From the IMG/VR virus record IMGVR_UViG_3300036884_000181, positions 1 through 31,690 of that record: 31,690 nt of DNA, one strand, 5' to 3'. Position numbers and translations under genes: made by a program. Below, in pieces: positions 1 to 6,744 of this stretch. Every line of letters begins with the position of its first letter. Position 1 is the stretch's first letter. Below the pieces are notes generated by a model. That model saw only the letters and a list, made by a program, of their open reading frames with translations, was not told the DNA's origin and ran no database searches. This DNA comes from a virus.

Positions 1-175
1 TATCAAATCGTCGATTTAGTGAATCAAGCGCTTTATCGACCGCTTTCTCCGAGGCAGTGAAACGCTGATCGACAAGTTTGTCATGATCCGTAAAACGCTG
101 GTCGATGTACTTGATTGCACCGACCCGCAGTTGATCAATTTCTGCCGCGGTTAGGTCGCCGTTTCCGTCAGGCAT
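1..175 (-). CDS. Coiled-coil phage protein, 3' part outside the window
   Basis: The reading frame starts with ATG at 175 and runs off the left edge after about 58 residues. The visible part is charged and helical, with the repeated pattern DQRFT followed by charged residues, which suggests a coiled coil. It begins 5 nt after the stop of the holin-like gene, so the two are probably co-transcribed. Small coiled-coil proteins next to holins are common in siphoviruses (XhlA-like or accessory lysis proteins), but no family can be fixed from this fragment. A role in lysis is inferred from position only. The ribosome binding site is weak, which suggests translational coupling to the preceding gene. 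Confidence 0.6.
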   Translation of the reverse strand, partial: MPDGNGDLTAAEIDQLRVGAIKYIDQRFTDHDKLVDQRFTASEKAVDKALDSLNRRFD

Positions 176-180
176 TGGTG

Positions 181-579
181 TTACCGCTTATCTGGCAATT
201 CAGGATTAGTCTTCCCATCCTCAATAGGAGGCGGCGGATCAACCTGGAAAGCCACTGCTGAGATATAACCCGCAATGGTCACTACGATCACCAGGACCTG
301 ATCCTGTCCCAAACCCGCAACAAGGACTATGTCAAATCCATTCAGAATTAGAAATATGAACCCAACGACCGCTGCCCAGAACTTCCTGGATTGAAGCACA
401 CCTGCCCACCCACCCGGCCCTGGGTCGACCGTGATGCCGATCAGGTAGGAGATGACGATCACTAGAAATCCGGCCGCGTTAACCACGTCCAGATGAAACC
501 CAGGCACGTGGGGCAAGATGAGCATCACCAGCAAGGTGAAAACAGATACCCAGAACCTGCGACTTGTGAAGACTGACAT
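181..579 (-). CDS. Holin-like membrane protein
   Basis: The product is 132 residues. The start at 579 is chosen because AAGGAGGT lies just upstream; a longer frame extends to 672 but would read through the terminator hairpin at 609-633. The protein has four likely membrane segments arranged as two similar halves, each opening with S-R-(R/K)-F-W and followed by a long hydrophobic stretch, which suggests an internal duplication. It ends in a Pro-rich charged tail. Size, topology and the neighbouring coiled-coil gene fit a phage holin, which forms lesions in the cytoplasmic membrane so that endolysin can reach the wall. It is separated from the muramidase by about 12 kb here, although circular gene order may differ. 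Another small phage membrane protein is the alternative. Confidence 0.6.
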   Translation of the reverse strand: MSVFTSRRFWVSVFTLLVMLILPHVPGFHLDVVNAAGFLVIVISYLIGITVDPGPGGWAGVLQSRKFWAAVVGFIFLILNGFDIVLVAGLGQDQVLVIVVTIAGYISAVAFQVDPPPPIEDGKTNPELPDKR

Positions 580-608
580 TGGATTACCTCCTTGGGTTAA
601 AAACGAAA

Positions 609-633
609 AACCGGCGTCATAATGACGCCGGTT
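609..633 (-). terminator. Rho-independent terminator of the early operon
   Basis: A perfect hairpin is formed by AACCGGCGTCAT and its complement around position 621. On the minus strand it is followed by TTTTTCG. It lies between the end of the early operon (706) and the holin-like gene (start 579), so it should end early transcription. Downstream lysis genes would then need antitermination or a separate promoter. Confidence 0.8.
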
Positions 634-705
634 GCTCAAGACGGCAAAGGTAGGGACAACTTCTCCCCGCATGCACTTATAGAATACAGCGAATCATGTT
701 ATTTG

Positions 706-969
706 TCAATCATTCTTGGGATCGATTATTTTATCATGTCTTTTTAGCAGGTTTTCCATCGCATCATCCCCCACGTGCCATTCCCGGATCTCCCCGCAGT
801 CCAAACAATGCACATACGCCGAACCGGTGATCAGCACACCCCTCTCTTTGAGCATATCCAACCGGCTTATATTACACAGGCGGACAATTCTACCCAACAC
901 CCGGCCGCATGATTGACAAACCCACTCCCGCGTGATTTCCTCTTCAACTTGCTCGATTTTTTCATTCAT
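706..969 (-). CDS. Small zinc-ribbon protein
   Basis: The 87-residue product carries two CxxC pairs, C18/C21 and C55/C58, spaced as in a zinc ribbon, with an extra Cys at 32. An acidic N-terminal helix precedes the first pair. A GAAAGGTGA ribosome binding site precedes the ATG at 969, and the start overlaps the end of the upstream membrane-protein gene. It is the last gene before the terminator at 609-633. No specific family is recognised. Zinc-ribbon proteins of this size in phages are often nucleic-acid or polymerase binders, but nothing here shows that directly. Confidence 0.65.
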   Translation of the reverse strand: MNEKIEQVEEEITREWVCQSCGRVLGRIVRLCNISRLDMLKERGVLITGSAYVHCLDCGEIREWHVGDDAMENLLKRHDKIIDPKND

Positions 970-1126
970 GATTCACCTTTCTTAAAATACGGTCACCTAT
1001 CCACCACAGCGGGAAGACCACGAGTGCAATCAAAAACGCAACCGGCACGGCCAACACAGAGATGATGCCGATGAAGAGCCAAATCCCAGCGGCTATTAAT
1101 GAGCCCAGAATATCAAGGAATTCCAT
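962..1126 (-). CDS. Small membrane protein (54 aa)
   Basis: The start at 1126 is supported by GGGAG seven bases upstream; a longer frame to 1183 lacks such a site. The protein has one long or two closely packed hydrophobic segments covering residues about 8-45, ending in a short basic tail (RILRKVNHE). It overlaps the next gene by 8 nt and follows another small membrane protein closely. No family is recognised. It could act in superinfection exclusion, lysis control or membrane anchoring, but no sequence feature decides between these. Confidence 0.6.
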   Translation of the reverse strand: MEFLDILGSLIAAGIWLFIGIISVLAVPVAFLIALVVFPLWWIGDRILRKVNHE

Positions 1127-1130
1127 TAAT

Positions 1131-1244
1131 TTACTCCCTGTTATTGGGATGTTTTGGCAATCCGCCAGTCCCCACCACGACAATTAAATATAAAATAGCC
1201 ACGAAAGCCACACCACCCAGAATGCCCATGATAATATTGATCAT
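1131..1244 (-). CDS. Small membrane protein (37 aa)
   Basis: This short frame starts with ATG at 1244, overlapping the stop of the preceding gene as ATGA, and ends at 1131, five bases before the next start. It encodes one hydrophobic helix (residues about 2-24, MINIIMGILGGVAFVAILY...) followed by a polar tail rich in Gly, Pro and Asn. Tight coupling on both sides and the clear transmembrane pattern support expression. Function is unknown. Its N-terminus (MINI) resembles that of the 38-residue membrane protein at 8111-8227. Confidence 0.55.
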   Translation of the reverse strand: MINIIMGILGGVAFVAILYLIVVVGTGGLPKHPNNRE

Positions 1245-1480
1245 TCTTTCCCTACCGTTTCTGCAGAAACGCCTTCTCCTAACTTAGCGCGCAGCTCTAG
1301 CACTTCTTTGGCCAGGTCGCCAGCAAATTCGAAACTCAGCCGGCGATATTTTTCCCTAATTCGAATTACGCCGACTTTCATTTGTTTATTGGAGCTATTG
1401 GTGGCAATCGGCAACTGAACTTGCGCAACCGGACTTAATATGATCAATTCTTCGAGTAGTTCTTTTGGAATTGGGTTCAT
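1241..1480 (-). CDS. Hypothetical early protein (79 aa) with C-terminal VSAETV
   Basis: The start at 1480 is preceded by GGAGGTCAA and overlaps the stop of the Gp37/Gp68-like gene as ATGA; a longer frame to 1615 is only overlap with that gene. The protein begins MNPIPKELLEE and is a mixed alpha/beta polypeptide with a central basic stretch (RIREKYRRL) and a C-terminal helix (AGDLAKEVLELRAKL). The last residues, VSAETVGKE, are encoded by a copy of the 16-bp parS-like palindrome (1256-1271), so the C-terminus may be a by-product of that DNA site. No family is recognised. Confidence 0.6.
   Translation of the reverse strand: MNPIPKELLEELIILSPVAQVQLPIATNSSNKQMKVGVIRIREKYRRLSFEFAGDLAKEVLELRAKLGEGVSAETVGKE
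1256..1271. promoter_or_regulatory. parS-like palindrome, copy 1
   Basis: CGTTTCTGCAGAAACG is a perfect 16-bp palindrome with flanks AC and C. It lies inside the 3' end of the gene at 1241-1480, where it encodes V-S-A-E-T-V. It has the GTTTC-N4-GAAAC architecture of bacterial parS (TGTTTCACGTGAAACA) but a different centre and outer bases. It is in the same operon as the two ParB-family genes. Binding by those proteins is inferred. Confidence 0.6.
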
Positions 1481-2247
1481 TTGACCTCCGGGAATTGTTT
1501 CCAGGTACGGCGATCCAGGAACGGCATGTGTATCAGTTTTCCGTCGACCATCATTTGTTTCAGGAAGAATGGCACCCCGGCCGCCTGGCATTGATCTCTC
1601 GCCGATCTGGCCCATTCAATATCCATCGGGCGAGCGCCGGGACCGGATTCGCAACCCATGATGAGCCAGTCAATTCCTCGATCTCCACATGTACAGTGAT
1701 CATCTCCGCAACCCAGGACATGTAATTCATTCGCCGATTCACTGTCAAGATCAAGCGGTCCCAGCGCCGGCTCATAATTCACGAACCTTTTCGCCGCCGG
1801 CGTTTGCAGCAACAGCGGTATGCGCTCATCGGCGGTTGCCTGGTCTTCAACGCTGACGCCCAGCCAGACATTACCGGGCAATCCATAGCCTTGCCTCACC
1901 AACTTCTCGACTATTTCACGCATACGAGTCGGCCTCTTGGTTAGAATCATGAATGTATGCTGTTGACTTACCGCTATCTTTGCCCATACCAGCAAGATAA
2001 ACTCGAAAGGTACATCCTCGTGGAACAGATCGCTCATGCTGTCCACGAACACTCGCTGCGGCTGGCGCCAGTGCAGCGGCATTTCCAGACGTCCAGGTAT
2101 ACAGTGAATATCCGAGAATTTCTGCCCTGGATGGAATCGTTCATAAATCCGCTCCGCATAGCAAAATTTGCACCCTTGACTGACCTTAGTACATCCGATC
2201 GTTGGATTCCAGACCCGGTCGCACCAGTCGATTTTAGTTTTGCCCAT
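1477..2247 (-). CDS. Phage Gp37/Gp68-family protein (DUF5131)
   Basis: The 256-residue protein opens with the family hallmark: a Trp-rich strand (IDWCDRVWNPTIGCT) followed by three cysteines, C19, C26 and C29 (C-x6-C-x2-CYAE). This resembles a radical-SAM iron-sulfur motif but with non-standard spacing. Further typical motifs are VFVDSMSDLFH, MILTKRP, NVWLGVSVE, RFVNYEPALGP and a Gly-rich CESGPGARP. The family is common in mycobacteriophages and other phages and is often found beside a three-Cys-motif partner (TcmP), which is not seen here. The reaction is not established; nucleic-acid repair or modification has been suggested. The gene starts two bases after the preceding stop and overlaps the next gene by 4 nt. 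Length is normal for the family. Confidence 0.85.
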   Translation of the reverse strand: MGKTKIDWCDRVWNPTIGCTKVSQGCKFCYAERIYERFHPGQKFSDIHCIPGRLEMPLHWRQPQRVFVDSMSDLFHEDVPFEFILLVWAKIAVSQQHTFMILTKRPTRMREIVEKLVRQGYGLPGNVWLGVSVEDQATADERIPLLLQTPAAKRFVNYEPALGPLDLDSESANELHVLGCGDDHCTCGDRGIDWLIMGCESGPGARPMDIEWARSARDQCQAAGVPFFLKQMMVDGKLIHMPFLDRRTWKQFPEVK

Positions 2248-2248
2248 G

Positions 2249-2761
2249 CTATCTGTTCCCTTCAGAATTTAAAATTTCACCGTCTACCTCGTTATCCAAC
2301 CTGGCTCCCGGCAGCAGTTGGGGCATCTGGCGGGTGCGGTAAACCTCGTCGATCTGCGGACCCAACCATTCCCCTACCGTGCGCCCATTCGGAAGCATCA
2401 CAAAGGTCTGCAGGGCGTCTTCCAAGGTTACAATCCCTGCCTCAGACGCCTCCAGGACCGCCTTGATCCACAGCGCCAGGGCGCGCCAGCGCTGGCGGGT
2501 AGCCTGTTCCCAGGCGGAATAAACTGCATCCTGGCTGGTCCGCCGCCGGCCGTTATCGGTTAATGAGAATTGAGAATCATTGCGATCGGGCAACGGCAAA
2601 TTGATGCGGTACGCCCGATCGTTCACCTTGAAGGCGATCACCGCCTGGCCGGCTTTCCAGCCGTACATAAACTCCTGGGCGCCGTACCTGGTCAGTGTTC
2701 GCTCGATCTCTGACTTGGAGCGATCGATCGGCACGGTGGTGTCTTTGGCGTAGGTTGGCAT
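2249..2761 (-). CDS. Conserved phage hypothetical protein (170 aa)
   Basis: The protein begins MPTYAKDTTVPIDRSKSEIE, a pattern I associate with a conserved phage protein of unknown function found near replication genes. It continues with a beta-rich region (YGWKAGQAVIAFKVNDRAYRI), then a helical Trp- and Arg-rich segment (WRALALWIKAVLEASEAG) and an acidic tail. The start codon shares one base with the upstream stop (TGATG), so translation is coupled. Charge and position in the ParB/replication operon suggest a DNA-metabolism accessory role, but that is inference. No catalytic motif or transmembrane helix is visible. Confidence 0.65.
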   Translation of the reverse strand: MPTYAKDTTVPIDRSKSEIERTLTRYGAQEFMYGWKAGQAVIAFKVNDRAYRINLPLPDRNDSQFSLTDNGRRRTSQDAVYSAWEQATRQRWRALALWIKAVLEASEAGIVTLEDALQTFVMLPNGRTVGEWLGPQIDEVYRTRQMPQLLPGARLDNEVDGEILNSEGNR

Positions 2762-2970
2762 CAGGATTTCTCTCCACTCTGTTCTTCCACGTCAAATGAT
2801 CCTTTTTCTTCATCCACCGCTATGACCACAACCTGTTGATTTTGCTTGCCGTCCGTCACGGTCAGCAGTTCACCAACCTCCGGCAGAGGAAAGCAGGTAT
2901 CGACTGGGCGTATCCCGCTGTACCGCTTCCGCATATTGATAGTCCAGATACTTGGCAATTTATTGTTCAT
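2761..2970 (-). CDS. Small hypothetical protein (69 aa)
   Basis: An ATG at 2970 with AGGTGG a few bases upstream opens a 69-residue frame starting seven bases after the long ParB-like gene. The C-terminal half reads as short beta strands (GELLTVTDGKQNQQVVVIAVD), resembling a small beta-barrel, followed by an acidic end. It is tightly coupled to the downstream gene through the TGATG overlap. No family is recognised, but coupling on both sides and the ribosome binding site support it as a gene. Confidence 0.55.
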   Translation of the reverse strand: MNNKLPSIWTINMRKRYSGIRPVDTCFPLPEVGELLTVTDGKQNQQVVVIAVDEEKGSFDVEEQSGEKS

Positions 2971-2977
2971 ATTCCAC

Positions 2978-4696
2978 CTAAGCGACCGTTTCCGCAGAAA
3001 CGCTCTCCAGCTCCCTCAGGCCGGCTTTCTTCAGATATTCATTCAGCCGCTGTAAGCTAAGCTTGGGATCCGGATCCGAGTAATAATAATTTTCGGCGAC
3101 GGTTTTATTGATCAAAGCCGCCCCGATCAAATGCCGGATCTCATCGCACCAGGCCATCGGGTTATCTGAATAATCGCCTTTGCTTTCCCTCTCGATATCT
3201 TTCGCCCCACTCCAATCCATCGTGTCCAATAGGACCAGCCAGATCTTAGGATTGGTGATATTCATCAATCCGTTGGCAATGATCTTCGCAGCCTCTTCGC
3301 CCAGGCCCTTGATTTCTTCAAGGTTCTGCTTTTTCTGCTGCCTGGCTGCTTTGGAGACTTCTTTGAGCTGATTCATAGTGACTGGAATAGAGGGATTAAC
3401 ATGAATAACTTCTATTCCCGGATCTGCACTATCTCCCACTGAAATATATTCAGGTTCTGCGACTTTTTCAGGAGATGCGACATTTTCTACAAGCATGTCC
3501 TGCAGGCCGGATTTTACTGCCTGGATGCAAGAGCACCACTGCTGCTGCTTCCCACAAACGATCTGCGCCTTTGGGAATCCTATCGATTTAAGATGATCAT
3601 CTTTACTATCTCGATATTGATATTCATCATAGATCAGGCGCAGATTCGGGCATTTAATCGATTTGGCCAGCTCGAGTGCCGATTCTTGATTGTTATAAGT
3701 AAATTTTGTCAGGCTGGTATCTGAATCGCCTTCCCGAACCGGGATGCCTGAAATCTGGCTAGCCTTTTCGAGGTAGCGCCGCTTGATAATTTCACCTTTG
3801 GCTTCATAGCATTCTTTTTTCAAACATAGGTTTTTTTTGTCATTCTTGACCTGGAACTGGCAGCCTTTACAGGCGCCCTCAATGTGAGGTTCTCCGGCAA
3901 AAACATCGTCTAACTTCCAGGTATTCTTGGATAAATCTTCGCTTAAATAACCGATCAATCTGGAAATATTCTCCAGGATATTCTCCGCCGTTTCTCCGCT
4001 GAGAGCCATCCTTACAATTTCCGAGGGCTGGTATGGCTGATAAAAATTTTTTTCTGCTTTCTGCCGCAATTCCTCTGGCAGGTCAAACAATTCAAGAAGA
4101 GCCCGGGCGGCGCCCTCGCTCAATTTGCCTTCGGCCAATGCCTGGCATATTTCTTCCGGAAGGTTTAGCAGTCTGATCTTGTTCCTCACCGCCGACTCGC
4201 TCAACCCAAACAACTTACCGATCTCCAGGCTGGTCAGTTTGAATTCATCCCTCAGCCGCTTCATGGCCGTAGCTTCTTCTAACGGTGTCAAGTTTCTGCG
4301 CTGCACGTTCTCGATCAGGGCCGTCTCGAACATGCCGGCGTCGTCCAGGTCATCCAGCATCACCGGCATGCAATCAAAACCCTTATTGCCGGCACCCTTC
4401 AACAGCCGGTAAGCTGCCAGCCGGCTATGGCCAAAGGCGAGCTGCACCTGCCATCCGGTTTGCTTCAGTACCTCCTGGAGATCTCCTTCCATCAGACCTT
4501 GCCAGCTCCGCATGTTATCCCAGGTGATCCGGATACCATCCTTATCCACCAGACGGCCCACAGGGATCTGCTTCAACCCCTTTTCTAAGATTGAGACGGC
4601 CAGACTCTGCACGTGATCCTTATCTTCGCCTTGCCGTGGCTGGTACGGGTTTGGAAGGATCACTTCCAACGGCGCCATAACCAGGTTGTCGATCAT
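2978..4696 (-). CDS. ParB-family protein with C-terminal zinc motif (572 aa)
   Basis: This is the second of two tandem ParB/Spo0J-family genes; its ATG overlaps the stop of the first (ATGA). Residues about 7-125 form the ParB/Srx-like N-terminal domain: PNPYQPRQ at 16-22 and FGHSRLAAY near 88-96, which is a GxxR variant rather than GERR. The typical ENVQRRNLTPLEEA follows at 129-142. A helix-turn-helix lies at about 154-180, followed by the conserved KLSEGAARALLEL. An insertion near residues 48-85 is unusual. Cysteines 276, 279, 291 and 296 (C-x2-C...C-x4-CYEAK) should bind zinc. The long C-terminal part is unknown and ends in VSAETVA, encoded by the palindrome at 2987-3002. ParB proteins bind parS DNA and slide as CTP-dependent clamps; some relatives are nucleases. 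No ParA gene is in the window. Confidence 0.85.
   Translation of the reverse strand: MIDNLVMAPLEVILPNPYQPRQGEDKDHVQSLAVSILEKGLKQIPVGRLVDKDGIRITWDNMRSWQGLMEGDLQEVLKQTGWQVQLAFGHSRLAAYRLLKGAGNKGFDCMPVMLDDLDDAGMFETALIENVQRRNLTPLEEATAMKRLRDEFKLTSLEIGKLFGLSESAVRNKIRLLNLPEEICQALAEGKLSEGAARALLELFDLPEELRQKAEKNFYQPYQPSEIVRMALSGETAENILENISRLIGYLSEDLSKNTWKLDDVFAGEPHIEGACKGCQFQVKNDKKNLCLKKECYEAKGEIIKRRYLEKASQISGIPVREGDSDTSLTKFTYNNQESALELAKSIKCPNLRLIYDEYQYRDSKDDHLKSIGFPKAQIVCGKQQQWCSCIQAVKSGLQDMLVENVASPEKVAEPEYISVGDSADPGIEVIHVNPSIPVTMNQLKEVSKAARQQKKQNLEEIKGLGEEAAKIIANGLMNITNPKIWLVLLDTMDWSGAKDIERESKGDYSDNPMAWCDEIRHLIGAALINKTVAENYYYSDPDPKLSLQRLNEYLKKAGLRELESVSAETVA
2987..3002. promoter_or_regulatory. parS-like palindrome, copy 2
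   Basis: CGTTTC-CGCA-GAAACG has the same arms as the other copies, with centre CGCA. It is embedded in the last codons of the long ParB-like gene, encoding V-S-A-E-T-V. A candidate binding site inside its own parB gene matches the common placement of parS near parB loci. The site is seen in the sequence; its function is inferred. Confidence 0.6.
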
Positions 4697-5556
4697 TGAT
4701 TGCCTCCTGACATCAAGATTTTGAGAAAATCTACCAGCGGGCAGTCTCGGCAGTTGGACTCGCTGGCCAGGTCCGCAATGGCGCAGCCCTTACAGGTCTC
4801 CAGCGCTGTGACCTGGATCACCGCCCAGGGCGGCGCCTTTTTGACGTGCGCCAGCGCATTCCACTGGCCGACCATTTTATGGCTCTTGGTTTGCCTCCAA
4901 GCGAGCTGCATACCCGGGCCAAAATCACCGTCGACCTTTTCCTGACTCCCTGAACGCCGGTTCATCATGCGCTTGCAGGTGTTCAAAATTCCATTTATGC
5001 CTGTCCGGCGCCGCGCGAAACCACTTGCCAACGGCACACGCATCTCTTCCGGAAGGGCCAGCAGCGCCGAAATTACCTGACCATGAATCGGTAATCTATT
5101 CTGAGCAAATAGGCTTTGAACATCTGTATCGAGATCCATCAGCCGCAGGTAATAACCGATTGCGCTCGGGACCTTGCCGACCATCTGGGAAATCACAACG
5201 TTGGTCATGCCCAGCTCGCGCATGCGTTTATAAGCCTGCGCCTCCTCGATTGGGTTGAAATCCGTGCGCTGCAGGTTGGCAGTCATGGCCAATAGCAGGC
5301 GCTCACGCTGGCCGCCGCCGTCCATCGATGGGCGGACACTGGCCTCGATCTCAGTCAGGCCGGCCATGCGCGCCGCCCTGACCCGCCGGTCGCCGTCGAT
5401 CAGGATATATAAATCGCCAGCTTGCTCGACGCTGATCGGGTTGATCAGGTCGTGCTTTTTGATCGATGCGGCCAGGGATTGCAGTTCGTCCGGATCGAAT
5501 TCTTTCCGGGGCTGCTCTGGGTTAGCAACAATTTTGCTTAATGGGATTACCGCCAT
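4693..5556 (-). CDS. ParB/Spo0J-family DNA-binding protein (287 aa)
   Basis: The first gene of the ParB pair starts at 5556 behind a TGAGGAAAT site. Family motifs appear in order: NPEQPRKEFD (12-21), the CTP-binding-type motif GDRRVRAARMAG (55-66), NLQRTDFNPIEEAQAY (94-109), a helix-turn-helix at about 116-142, and LPIHGQVISALLALP (155-169). The C-terminal part is not the usual dimerisation domain but carries a four-Cys motif (C255, C258, C269, C272), probably zinc-binding. The intact GDRR motif suggests CTP-dependent clamp behaviour. The two proteins share architecture but are too different to be a recent duplication, and may form a hetero-system. The alternative is a transcription regulator in the manner of plasmid KorB. 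Confidence 0.88.
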   Translation of the reverse strand: MAVIPLSKIVANPEQPRKEFDPDELQSLAASIKKHDLINPISVEQAGDLYILIDGDRRVRAARMAGLTEIEASVRPSMDGGGQRERLLLAMTANLQRTDFNPIEEAQAYKRMRELGMTNVVISQMVGKVPSAIGYYLRLMDLDTDVQSLFAQNRLPIHGQVISALLALPEEMRVPLASGFARRRTGINGILNTCKRMMNRRSGSQEKVDGDFGPGMQLAWRQTKSHKMVGQWNALAHVKKAPPWAVIQVTALETCKGCAIADLASESNCRDCPLVDFLKILMSGGNQ

Positions 5557-5605
5557 ATTTCCTCACTTCTTGCTTTTGATAACAGAAATTATCAAGAACT
5601 AATTT

Positions 5606-6334
5606 TTAATAATCTCCACCAGGAACGGGATCTTCATATTCATCAGTTTCCTTATACGGCCAATTATTCTTAATCCGGTAAATCGCCTGGCCCCTAGGAA
5701 TCACGTGGCCCGAGTTATCTCTTGTGCCGCAGTGATAATCTATGCGCGCCAGGGTCATCCCTGGCATCCTGGCAATGTCAGAACGCGCCGGCTCACGTAT
5801 TCCCCATTCGTCCATCGCCGCCAAAAGGACTCGGAGAATTTCCGGGTCAGGCCTACTAGCTAGTGGTAGATCTTTAACTGGATTCTTGGAATCTTTAATT
5901 AAAGATCTACTACTACTAGAGGAGTCGGAAATTCCGAGTCGGAAATTCTCCGACTCCCCTTTCTCTTCACTGGCATTACTTTCGGGATCGTCGCCGGCTA
6001 CCGGACCCGCAGGGGCGCCGGTCAAAGCTATGGGCGATGGATCGCATGCTTCATCTGCGCCGGCTGGAGGTTCTAACCTCGTCTGAGCCATGAGCGGAAG
6101 TTGAGTTGCATAAGTCGAAAGCTGCCAGGAATAGCGGCCATTTCGGGTGACTAGCCTTCTATGTTCGAGATCTCGGAGGGCCTTAGCCACCGTTTTATCG
6201 CTCAATTGACTAAAATCCTCCAAATATTTTGCATTCTGTGGCTGGGCAGAAAGGATAAGTAATAATAAAATTTTTGCACTATTTGGCTTGAGATCCCTGA
6301 CCAGGTCAATCGTGAAATAGAACTCATCTTTCAT
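5606..6334 (-). CDS. O-like replication initiation protein
   Basis: The 242-residue protein has an N-terminal winged helix (residues about 15-75, with SAKILLLLILSA and SDKTVAKALRDLEHRRLVTRN). A long disordered linker rich in Ser, Asp, Glu and Pro (about 85-165) follows, then a C-terminal domain containing MPGMTLARIDYH and AIYRIKNNWPY. The layout of DNA-binding N-domain, low-complexity linker and partner-binding C-domain matches phage O/DnaD-type initiators. The linker DNA (5831-5957) contains clustered repeats, as in lambda O, where the origin lies inside the gene. Its ATG closely follows or overlaps the stop of the upstream winged-helix gene, and the ParB pair follows 49 bases downstream. 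Assignment rests on architecture and context, not on a recognised family signature. Confidence 0.65.
   Translation of the reverse strand: MKDEFYFTIDLVRDLKPNSAKILLLLILSAQPQNAKYLEDFSQLSDKTVAKALRDLEHRRLVTRNGRYSWQLSTYATQLPLMAQTRLEPPAGADEACDPSPIALTGAPAGPVAGDDPESNASEEKGESENFRLGISDSSSSSRSLIKDSKNPVKDLPLASRPDPEILRVLLAAMDEWGIREPARSDIARMPGMTLARIDYHCGTRDNSGHVIPRGQAIYRIKNNWPYKETDEYEDPVPGGDY
5831..5957. other. Candidate replication origin inside the O-like gene
   Basis: A 12-bp inverted repeat GTAGATCTTTAA (5866-5877) / TTAAAGATCTAC (5899-5910) surrounds an AT-rich core. To its right are two direct copies of GAGTCGGAAATTC (5922-5934 and 5936-5948, 14 bp apart) and an inverted GGAGTCGGA/TCCGACTCC pair (5921-5929, 5949-5957). 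To its left, TCGGAGAATTTCCG (5831-5844) is the exact inverse of 5940-5953. Iteron-like copies flanking an AT-rich segment within an O-like gene are the classic layout of a lambdoid origin. Origin activity is inferred. Confidence 0.55.
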
Positions 6335-6744
6335 ATCAGGCTCAACTGTTCTGCCGGTGTATCGTTGCCAAAGCGCCTGGCGGCTGCCTGGTCCATCGCC
6401 CGCAGGGTTTCCGCCATGTCGGTGATCTTCGAGCGGTATTCCACCTGGGAGAACTCATCGTACTCCGCCCGGTCCCTGGCCAGGTAATAACCGCCGTCTC
6501 CGGATGAGCTGCATACCAGGTGGCCGTCCTTGCGCAGCTCAGCGATGGCTGCCCGCATGTGCCGGTCGAACGTCAATGGGATCAGGTCGGACCCAAACCC
6601 CATCCGGCGTAGATCCTCGGCCAGGTCCAAGCGCTTGATCGTGTTTTCCTTCCCGATGTGGAAAGAAGATAGCACTTTCAGCACCGCCCGCACTATACCG
6701 GGCTCCATTTGCCGGATCTCCTCGTCGTAGAGTTTATTGGCCAT
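6331..6744 (-). CDS. Winged-helix protein with C-terminal beta-clamp-like motif (137 aa)
   Basis: The N-terminal half is helical and ends in a winged-helix pattern: RHMRAAIAELRKDGHLVCSSSGDGGYYLA (about 62-90), where GGYYLA would be the wing strand. A charged helix follows. The final residues are QLSLI, which fits the QL(S/D)LF-type motif that binds the bacterial sliding clamp. The gene overlaps the metallopeptidase gene by 11 nt, and its TGA abuts the ATG of the O-like gene. This places it directly in the replication operon and suggests a loader, adaptor or regulator of replication. No named family is recognised; the clamp-binding role is inferred from the short motif. Confidence 0.65.
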   Translation of the reverse strand: MANKLYDEEIRQMEPGIVRAVLKVLSSFHIGKENTIKRLDLAEDLRRMGFGSDLIPLTFDRHMRAAIAELRKDGHLVCSSSGDGGYYLARDRAEYDEFSQVEYRSKITDMAETLRAMDQAAARRFGNDTPAEQLSLI

